Assembly: GCA_028284155.1 (NCBI GenBank)
Contig: JANQSF010000006.1
Coordinates: 1-64,000, forward strand
Reading direction: 5' to 3'
Length of the DNA: 64,000 nt
Source: Phycisphaeraceae bacterium
GTDB lineage: Bacteria > Planctomycetota > Phycisphaerae > Phycisphaerales > Phycisphaeraceae
The notes below the pieces were generated by a model, which searched no databases, was not told the DNA's origin, and worked only from the letters and a program-made list of their open reading frames with translations. This document shows, piece by piece, positions 27,382 to 34,081 of the stretch (its first letter is position 1; every line of letters starts with the position of its first letter). The position numbers were made by a program, and so were the translations under genes.

Positions 27382-28587
27382 ATGCAAGTCGCACAAAGCA
27401 CCGACAAACTGCTGGGTTACTGCACGAATGTCCACGCCGGCCCGACGCTGGCGCAGACGAAGGCCAATCTCGAAACGCACGCGCTGGCCGTCAAAGAACG
27501 CGTCTGTCCGGATACGCCGATGGGTGTCGGCCTGTGGCTCGCGCAGCCGGCGGCGCGCGAGTTGATCGACTCCGACGGGGTCGGCGCGTTCGCCGATTGG
27601 CTGAGCGATCGCGGCCTGCTGCCGTTCACCTTCAACGGCTTTCCGTTCGGCGATTTCCACGAAACCGTCGTCAAGCAGAAGGTCTATCACCCCAACTGGA
27701 CGACGCGCGATCGGCTCGATTACACGGTCACGCTGGCGCAAATACAGGTCCGTCTGCTGCGCGACACGCCGCTGACCGAGGGCGGCATCTCGACGCTGCC
27801 GATCGGTTGGCGAAGCGACATCGCCGATTCACCGGGGTCCCCCTCTTCGATTGAAATTACAGCAGGTCACCTGCTCGAGTTGGTCGATGCGCTAGCGTCA
27901 ATCGAGGCGGACACGGGCACGCTCATCCACGTCGATATCGAACCAGAACCGGGCTGCTATCTCGACACCAGCGACGATGTCGTCCGCCTGTTCAACGACC
28001 ACCTGCTGCCCCAGTGCAAAGACGCGTCACTCGTGCGGCGACACCTGCGTGTCTGCCACGACATCTGCCACGCGGCCGTCATGTTCGAATCGCAGGCGGA
28101 CATGATCGCAAACTACGACGCGGCCGGCATCGCCATCGGCAAGGTGCAGGTCTCGTGCGCCGTGCGTGCCGCGTTCGACTCGGCCGACCCGGCTGAACGC
28201 CGCGCCATGCTCGCGCAATTGCGTCAGTTCGAGGAACCGCGTTACCTGCACCAGACCGTTTCGCGCGACACGTCCGACAACACAACCTTCTATACCGACC
28301 TTCCGGGGGCGCTGGCGACCTGCGACGACGACGCGCCGCCGACCGACGAGTGGCGGACGCACTTCCACGTGCCGCTCTTCCTCGGCAAGTTCGGCCAACT
28401 CGAATCGACGCAGGAACAGGTCCGCCAATGCCTCGCCCTGCTGCGCGACCGCGACGACGTGCGGCACTACGAGGCTGAGACCTATGCGTGGGACGTGTTG
28501 CCAAACGACCTGAAAGCGGAAACGCTGGCCGACGGCATCGCGCGCGAACTGCGCTGGCTGATCGACGCCATGGAGGCGGCGCGATGA
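27382..28587 (+). CDS. eboE: EboE-like metabolite traffic protein (sugar isomerase-like TIM barrel)
   Basis: The 401-residue product resembles xylose-isomerase-like TIM-barrel proteins of the EboE family. Early NVHAGPTLAQTKANLETH, FNGFPFGDFHETVVKQKVY near residue 90, LIHVDIEPEPGC near 180, and LRVCHDICHAAVMFE (about 225) carry the acidic and His residues expected at a metal centre. A long C-terminal half ends RELRWLIDAMEAAR. Its stop overlaps the start of eboC by 4 bp (ATGA). In cyanobacteria the family is annotated as involved in metabolite traffic; its reaction is unknown. Confidence 0.8.
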   Translation: MQVAQSTDKLLGYCTNVHAGPTLAQTKANLETHALAVKERVCPDTPMGVGLWLAQPAARELIDSDGVGAFADWLSDRGLLPFTFNGFPFGDFHETVVKQKVYHPNWTTRDRLDYTVTLAQIQVRLLRDTPLTEGGISTLPIGWRSDIADSPGSPSSIEITAGHLLELVDALASIEADTGTLIHVDIEPEPGCYLDTSDDVVRLFNDHLLPQCKDASLVRRHLRVCHDICHAAVMFESQADMIANYDAAGIAIGKVQVSCAVRAAFDSADPAERRAMLAQLRQFEEPRYLHQTVSRDTSDNTTFYTDLPGALATCDDDAPPTDEWRTHFHVPLFLGKFGQLESTQEQVRQCLALLRDRDDVRHYEAETYAWDVLPNDLKAETLADGIARELRWLIDAMEAAR

Positions 28588-29498
28588 GCAAGAGAACGTC
28601 GACGTTTCGGGCCTACCTGGAACTGTCGCGGGTCAGCAACCTGCCGACGGTGTGGGCGAACGTCGCGACGGGCTACGCGGTTGCGATCACAACGAGCAGC
28701 GAGCCGCTGACAGCACACTGGTCGCAACTGCCGACGTGGGGGCTGGCGATCGCCGCGGGCGTTGCATTGAGTCTGCTTTACGTGGCCGGTATGGCGTTGA
28801 ACGACGTCGCCGATGTGCGTCACGACCGCAACGACCCGCGTGGGCGCTTGCGACCGATCCCGTCGGGCCGGGCGACGGTCAAAGGCGCATCGCGATTTGT
28901 CCTGACCACCGGCCTGATCGGCCTGGCCCTGCTGGGCGCGCTGCACTGGCTCGCGCTGGCGTTCGGCCTGGGCTTGGTCGTGGCGATCTTCGTCTACGAC
29001 TACACGCACAAGGCGTTCGCGCAATCGGTCGTTGTCATGGGGTTGTGCCGATTCCTCGTCTACTTCACAGCCGCCGCCGCGGTCGCGCCGTCTTTCAACT
29101 TTGAGACGACCGCCTGGCTGGCCGGCGCGACCGGCGTTTACACCGTGGTCATCACGATCGTCGCGCGGTCCGAAGGCAGAGTCGCACTCGACCTGCGCAA
29201 GCTGCTGGCGCTGGCGATGCCTGTTATCGTGCTCGCCGTCGCCGCGAAGGTCAGGCCGACCGACTGGCTTTGGCCCGGCGTCGCCGGTGGCGTGCTGTTG
29301 ATGTGGCTGATGCTGCCCGTCGTCTTCGTGTTCAAGAAGCCGCCGGCGACGGTCAAAGCGATCCTCTGCTGGCTCAGCGGCATGTGCCTGGTCGACGCGT
29401 ACTTCCTGACACTGCTGGGCCAACCGTACGTCGCGCTGGTCGCGGCCGGCTGCTTCGCCCTCACCGCGTTCGGACACCGTCATATCATGGGAACTTAG
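28584..29498 (+). CDS. eboC: EboC-like UbiA-family prenyltransferase
   Basis: The 304-residue product is an integral membrane protein with about eight hydrophobic spans. The UbiA aspartate-rich motif is visible as ALNDVADVRHDRNDPRGR near residue 73 and a second acidic loop as VYDYTHKAF near 140, so it should transfer a prenyl group to an acceptor at the membrane. A longer frame opens upstream inside eboE, but the ATG at 28584 overlaps the eboE stop by 4 bp and gives the family N-terminus. Acceptor unknown. The next gene, eboF, follows after a 96-bp palindromic spacer. Confidence 0.88.
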   Translation: MSKRTSTFRAYLELSRVSNLPTVWANVATGYAVAITTSSEPLTAHWSQLPTWGLAIAAGVALSLLYVAGMALNDVADVRHDRNDPRGRLRPIPSGRATVKGASRFVLTTGLIGLALLGALHWLALAFGLGLVVAIFVYDYTHKAFAQSVVVMGLCRFLVYFTAAAAVAPSFNFETTAWLAGATGVYTVVITIVARSEGRVALDLRKLLALAMPVIVLAVAAKVRPTDWLWPGVAGGVLLMWLMLPVVFVFKKPPATVKAILCWLSGMCLVDAYFLTLLGQPYVALVAAGCFALTAFGHRHIMGT

Positions 29499-29594
29499 GC
29501 GATGTGCGATGTGGGATCGTCGATGTGCGATGTCAATCACGCCGCACATTACCTCTTCCATCGCACATCCCACTTCGCACATCGAACATCTCCC
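29499..29594. repeat. Palindromic spacer between eboC and eboF
   Basis: The left part repeats GATGTGCGATGT and GTGGGAT (29499-29535). The right part (29561-29594) carries ATCGCACATCCCAC and CGCACATCGAACATC, its imperfect reverse complement. It immediately precedes the eboF ATG, so a hairpin here could affect that start. Confidence 0.6.
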
Positions 29595-30992
29595 ATGCCC
29601 CACCGCACCGCTGTCATCCTCGTCGTCGGCCTGAGCGAGTCGTTGCTCGGCGACCATGCGCCGAACCTGCGACGCTTTGTCGACGCGGGTCGTTTGCGAC
29701 GGCTCGCGCCCGTGCTGCCGGCTGTGACGTGCAGTGTGCAGTCGAGCATGTTGACGGGGCGGACGCCGAGCGGCCACGGCATCGTCGGCAACGGCTGGTA
29801 CAACCACGAGCAGGCTGAGGTGCAGTTCTGGAAGCAGTCCAACCGGCTCGTGCACGGTGAGAAGGTGTGGGACACCGCGCGGCAACGCGACCCCTCCGTC
29901 ACGACGCTGAACATGTTCTGGTGGTACAACATGTACAGCTCGGCCGACTGGTCGGTCACGCCGCGACCGATTTACAAGGCCGACGGGCGGAAACTACCTG
30001 ACTGTTACAGCAACCCGTCCGAATTGCGCGACGAGTTGCAACGCCAACTCGGGCCGTTCCCGCTGTTTCACTTCTGGGGGCCGGCCACGAGCATCAAGTC
30101 CACGCAGTGGATCGCTGACGCGACGCTGATCGCCCACCGCAAATTCGACCCGACGTTGACGCTGGTCTACTTGCCGCACCTGGACTACGGACTGCAGAAG
30201 CTCGGCCCGCAACACGGCGACATCCCGCAGCACGTCGCGGAGGTCGACCGGGTATTTGGAGAGTTGGTCGACCACTTCGACACACAGGGCGTGCGCGTCG
30301 TACTGGTCAGCGAGTACGGCATCGAGCCGGTCGACGACGCCGTGCACGTCAACCGATTGCTGCGCGAGGAAGGCGGGCTGCGCGTCCGCGACGAACAGGG
30401 CCACGAACTGCTCGACGCCGGCGCGAGCCGGGCGTTCGCCGTGGCCGACCACCAAATCGCGCACGTGTACGTCGAAGACGACAGCGACATCGCCTCGTAC
30501 GAAAAGTTTTTCAGCGGCGTGCACGGCGTCGAGCAGGTGCTGCCACGCGACGCGCTGCGCGGCGTCGGCCTCGACCACGCCCGCAGCGGCGACCTGGTGC
30601 TCGTCGCCGAGGCGGGCAGGTGGTTCAGCTACGACTACTGGCTCGACGACGCCCGCGCCCCGGACTTCGCACGTACGGTCGATATCCACCGCAAGCCCGG
30701 CTACGACCCGCTCGAGCTGTTCATCGACCCGAAGCTCAGCACCCCGAAGCTGCGCATCGCCTGCAAGCTGCTTCGCAAAAAACTCGGATTCCGCACGCTG
30801 ATGGACGTTATCCCCCTCGACACAAAACTTGTGCGCGGGTCGCACGGCCGGGTCGACATGCCAAGTGACCTGCAACCGGTCATCGCGTCACGCGAAACCG
30901 ACCTGCTGACCGACGCCGATTCGCCGATGCCGTGCATGGAGGTTCGGGACGTGATCCTCGGGCATCTGTTCGATGAGCCGAGCGCATCCTGA
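29595..30992 (+). CDS. eboF: EboF-like alkaline phosphatase/nucleotide pyrophosphatase-fold protein
   Basis: The 465-residue product belongs to the type I phosphodiesterase/nucleotide pyrophosphatase fold. Visible landmarks are an early VVGLSESLLGDHAPNLRRF, the region SVQSSMLTGRTPSGHGIVGNGWYNHE around residues 45-68 that carries the nucleophile-type Ser/Thr, a metal-site LVYLPHLDYGLQKLGP near 190, VVLVSEYGIEP near 233, and HYVEDD-like acidic positions later. A frame 31 codons longer begins in the repeat spacer, so the ATG at 29595 is used. It follows eboC in the ebo set. Substrate unestablished. Confidence 0.78.
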   Translation: MPHRTAVILVVGLSESLLGDHAPNLRRFVDAGRLRRLAPVLPAVTCSVQSSMLTGRTPSGHGIVGNGWYNHEQAEVQFWKQSNRLVHGEKVWDTARQRDPSVTTLNMFWWYNMYSSADWSVTPRPIYKADGRKLPDCYSNPSELRDELQRQLGPFPLFHFWGPATSIKSTQWIADATLIAHRKFDPTLTLVYLPHLDYGLQKLGPQHGDIPQHVAEVDRVFGELVDHFDTQGVRVVLVSEYGIEPVDDAVHVNRLLREEGGLRVRDEQGHELLDAGASRAFAVADHQIAHVYVEDDSDIASYEKFFSGVHGVEQVLPRDALRGVGLDHARSGDLVLVAEAGRWFSYDYWLDDARAPDFARTVDIHRKPGYDPLELFIDPKLSTPKLRIACKLLRKKLGFRTLMDVIPLDTKLVRGSHGRVDMPSDLQPVIASRETDLLTDADSPMPCMEVRDVILGHLFDEPSAS

Positions 30993-31014
30993 CTCGGCAT
31001 GGACCGCACAAGAC

Positions 31015-31141
31015 GCTACGCTTTGTCCGAAGTGTCACCGGCCCACCCGTAGGGTGCGCTTTAGCGCACCAAAGCCGCTGGGAAACTGTCCTTTCATCGT
31101 GGTGCGCTGAAGCGCACCCTACTTTTCGGACGAAGCCTAGC
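31015..31141. repeat. Two-layer palindromic element after eboF
   Basis: The inner pair 31049-31071 and 31100-31122 is nearly perfect (GTAGGGTGCGCTTTAGCGCA on the left; right arm GTGCGCTGAAGCGCACCCTA). The outer pair is GCTACGCTTTGTCCGAAG (31015-31032) and TTCGGACGAAGCCTAGC (31125-31141). It separates eboF from the dioxygenase gene. Confidence 0.7.
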
Positions 31142-31152
31142 CTCGACACAAC

Positions 31153-32136
31153 ATGACACAACCCAACATTCAACCCGTCGAGCTACCGGACGCGCAGCGG
31201 GTCTTTGGCGAGTCGTTTCCGGTCGCGTATGGCTGCGACGACTCGAGTGCTGGGCTGGAAGCCTGCCTCGACTGGGTCGGGCAACACTGCCAGCGCGTTG
31301 TTGAGCAAGCCTCAGCGCACGGGGCTGTGCTGTTTCGCGGTTTGCCGATCGAGTCCGACGTGGAGTTCGACGCGTTCGTGACCGCCTTCGACCTGCCGAA
31401 CTTCACGTACGGCGAGTCGTTGTCCAACGCGGTGCGTGTCAACCGGACGGAGCGTGTCTTCACCGCCAACGAAGCGCCGGCAGATGTCGAGATCTTTCTG
31501 CATCATGAGATGGCGCAGACCCCGGTCTACCCGAGTCGTTTGTTCTTCTATTGCGAGGCCGCCCCAACTTCCGGCGGCGCGACGCCACTTTGCCGGTCGG
31601 ACCTGCTGTTCGATCGATTGATGCAATCCCTCCCGGCTTTCGCCCGCGACTGCGCCGCGAAGGGATTGCGGTATTCAAACGTCATGCCCGGCGAGAACGA
31701 CGCCGCGTCCGGCATGGGGCGCAGTTGGCAGAGCACGCTCAACGCTAATTCAACGAGCGAGGCCGAGGCCCGGCTCACACAACTCGGCTACACCTGGCTG
31801 TGGCAGGACGACGGCAGCCTCCGCGTCACGACGCCCGCCCTGCCCGCGACGCGCACACTCGAATCGGGACGCACGTCGTTTTTCAATCAGCTCATCGCGG
31901 CGTCCAAGGGCTGGAAAGACGCCCGCAACGACCCGAGCAAGTCGCTGACATTCGGCGACGGCTCGCCGCTCGACCCGGACGACGTGCTGGCCGCGGCCGC
32001 GCTGGCCGACGAGATCACCTACGACCTGCGCTGGCAGCGCGGCGATGTCGCGCTGGTTGACAACTATGTCGCCATGCACGGCCGTCGGCCGTTTACCGGC
32101 ACGCGCAAGGTGCTGGCGTCGTTGATCGCCGCCTGA
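31153..32136 (+). CDS. TauD/TfdA-like Fe(II)/2-oxoglutarate dioxygenase
   Basis: The 327-residue product has the jelly-roll dioxygenase layout. An early block AHGAVLFRGLPI is followed near residue 117 by LHHEMAQ with the His-x-Glu iron ligands, PSRLFFYCEAAPTSGGATPLCR is the typical family block, and VDNYVAMHGRRPFTG (about 305) supplies the distal His and the Arg that binds 2-oxoglutarate. No signal peptide. ATG start at 31153. It lies 160 bp past eboF on the same strand behind a palindromic element, so it may extend the ebo cluster, but family membership alone does not show that. Confidence 0.85.
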   Translation: MTQPNIQPVELPDAQRVFGESFPVAYGCDDSSAGLEACLDWVGQHCQRVVEQASAHGAVLFRGLPIESDVEFDAFVTAFDLPNFTYGESLSNAVRVNRTERVFTANEAPADVEIFLHHEMAQTPVYPSRLFFYCEAAPTSGGATPLCRSDLLFDRLMQSLPAFARDCAAKGLRYSNVMPGENDAASGMGRSWQSTLNANSTSEAEARLTQLGYTWLWQDDGSLRVTTPALPATRTLESGRTSFFNQLIAASKGWKDARNDPSKSLTFGDGSPLDPDDVLAAAALADEITYDLRWQRGDVALVDNYVAMHGRRPFTGTRKVLASLIAA

Positions 32137-32477
32137 GTCAAACCCTTGATTCGACGACATCTTCTAGCCTTGCCCATCTTACCAACGCTCGGATCAGTGC
32201 TTGGCGATTGGAATTTGCGCCTAGTCGCGGTAAGATATCCGGAGCGTGGGATTTGGCATCTGCTGAATGTCTGACCTGGATCATGTCAAGCCGCGAAGAG
32301 TGAGGCCTTTGCACATCGTCCGTCAGCCTTGGCGCCATCAATCGTTGAGATCGTTTGATTGACCTCGCCCGCGACGTCCGGTTAGGCCGTGTCGAATCAG
32401 GCGCGGCATGTGGGTGGCAATCAACGCTGACTGAATCGTATCGAATCAAACCCCTGTCCTTGTCTTGGGAGACCGCC
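32137..32477. other. Intergenic region upstream of the PEP-CTERM gene
   Basis: 341 bp between the dioxygenase and the PEP-CTERM gene. No additional gene, repeat or clear promoter could be recognised. The last 40 bp contain the ribosome-binding site GGGAG upstream of the ATG at 32478. Confidence 0.4.
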
Positions 32478-33869
32478 ATGCATCGTTTCGTGAAACAACG
32501 TCTCGCGGCAGTTGTTGCCGCCACTCTCATGCTCGTCGCCGTCGGTCCCGCCTCCGCGGTGATCTTTGTCGAGGCCAATGGCGTCTTGGCCGGCGAGGCT
32601 GAACTGTTCACCAGCCGCACCGACGTGCCCGGCGGCGCCAATTGGACTGTCGTACCCGACGAGGGCGTCGGCGACGGGATTACGAATGCCCGCGGTGGCC
32701 GGTACCTCCAGAATCTTCCGGACGCCACCGGTGGCGGCGGCGGGCCCAACAACGATCCGACCGCGTCCTATTCGATCCTGATCAACACACCCGGTGAGTA
32801 CCGGCTGTTCCTCCGCTGGGAGGGCAACTCGAATAACTTCGGCGCCAGCGATTCGCTCTTCGCCGATATCGTTGAGCTGAAGGACGGCGCCGGTGGCACG
32901 ATCCCGGACTGGTATGAGTTCCAGCAGGGCCTCGACGGCAACTTCGCGACGAGCGCCTGGGACGGCAATGGCGGGTTCGAGCAGAATCAGGCGACGCCTT
33001 CCAACACGCCCGCCACCTTCGACATCCCCGCACCGGGCCTCTACACGCTGCGGCTGTCACGCCGTGAAGACGGCGCGGCTGTGGACAGCTTCGTCCTGCA
33101 AAGCACCAGCATCACCGACACACCCGACGGCATCGGCCCGACGCCGAAGGTCGTCTTTACCGACGGCACGGTGGAGCGTGCCGCACTGACCGCGGATGCG
33201 GACAGCTTCGTCCGCCTCGGTCAGGCCACCAACAACTTCGGCAGCGCGACACAGGTTCTCGCGAAAGATTCCGGCGGCGGCAGTACGACCCGCAAGGGAT
33301 ACATCCGGTTTGACGTGTCGGGCATCAACTTCAACCACATCACGGCCGCCGAACTGGAACTCGAGGTCTCGACCAACAACAACGGCGGCAGCCCGTTGGA
33401 CCCGACGCCCAAGGACTACATTGTTAATCTCTTCGGGCTCAACGACGGCGACGCGGGCGAGGGCTGGGACGAGTCGACCATCAACTTCAACAACGCCCCG
33501 GCCAACGCGGCGAACAACGGGATCGACACGAATGCGGCAACGTTGATCGGCCAGTTCACCATGCCCGCCCTGAATCCGAGCCAGGTCGATGAACCGATCA
33601 TTGTCGGCCTGAATGACCTGATCACGCCGAACGGCGATGACCTGATCAACTTCCTCAAGAACGACACCGACGGGCTGGTGACGTTCATCCTGACGCGGGC
33701 CGGCGACTCAAACAACCTGGGGTTCGCGTCGCGTGAAAACCCGGACCTCGCTCCGCCGACCCTCCGCCTGTACGGCGCCGCCCCGGTCCCCGAACCGGCG
33801 ACGCTGGGGTTGTTGAGCTTGGCGGGCATCGCGATGTTGCGTCGTCGCAGCCGAGCGTCTGACCGCTGA
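32478..33869 (+). CDS. PEP-CTERM sorted secreted protein with DNRLRE-like domain
   Basis: The 463-residue product has a signal peptide (1-27, ASAVI) and an N-terminal beta-rich module (residues 30-215) of CBM-like character. From about residue 240 it has a DNRLRE-type module (ADADSFVRLGQATNNFGSAT and KGYIRFDVSGINFN). The C-terminus is a canonical PEP-CTERM tail: VPEPATLGLLSLAGIAM followed by RRRSR, a short hydrophobic span then basic residues, targeting the protein to the exosortase pathway. A frame 41 codons longer starts earlier, but ATG 32478 has GGGAG and gives the signal peptide. A terminator follows at 33919-33953. Confidence 0.88.
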   Translation: MHRFVKQRLAAVVAATLMLVAVGPASAVIFVEANGVLAGEAELFTSRTDVPGGANWTVVPDEGVGDGITNARGGRYLQNLPDATGGGGGPNNDPTASYSILINTPGEYRLFLRWEGNSNNFGASDSLFADIVELKDGAGGTIPDWYEFQQGLDGNFATSAWDGNGGFEQNQATPSNTPATFDIPAPGLYTLRLSRREDGAAVDSFVLQSTSITDTPDGIGPTPKVVFTDGTVERAALTADADSFVRLGQATNNFGSATQVLAKDSGGGSTTRKGYIRFDVSGINFNHITAAELELEVSTNNNGGSPLDPTPKDYIVNLFGLNDGDAGEGWDESTINFNNAPANAANNGIDTNAATLIGQFTMPALNPSQVDEPIIVGLNDLITPNGDDLINFLKNDTDGLVTFILTRAGDSNNLGFASRENPDLAPPTLRLYGAAPVPEPATLGLLSLAGIAMLRRRSRASDR

Positions 33870-33918
33870 ACATCGAGGCGGCCCGATTGGCCAGACACAG
33901 ATTGAACTGAACGATCAG

Positions 33919-33953
33919 CAACCCCGTCGTCCCGCGGCGGGGTTGTTGTTTGG
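33919..33953 (+). terminator. Hairpin terminator after the PEP-CTERM gene
   Basis: Stem CAACCCCG (33919-33926) pairs perfectly with CGGGGTTG (33938-33945), followed by a moderately U-rich TTGTTTGG. Confidence 0.6.
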
Positions 33954-34081
33954 TCTCACACGACAACGAAACCGTCAGCGCATCTGTGCCCAGCCTCCAC
34001 ACCGTTCCGCCCCGCCGTTAGAATGTCGCCCGTAACACCGACGGGCGCGCGGGGCGCCTCGTTCCATTGAGTTCCCATCCG

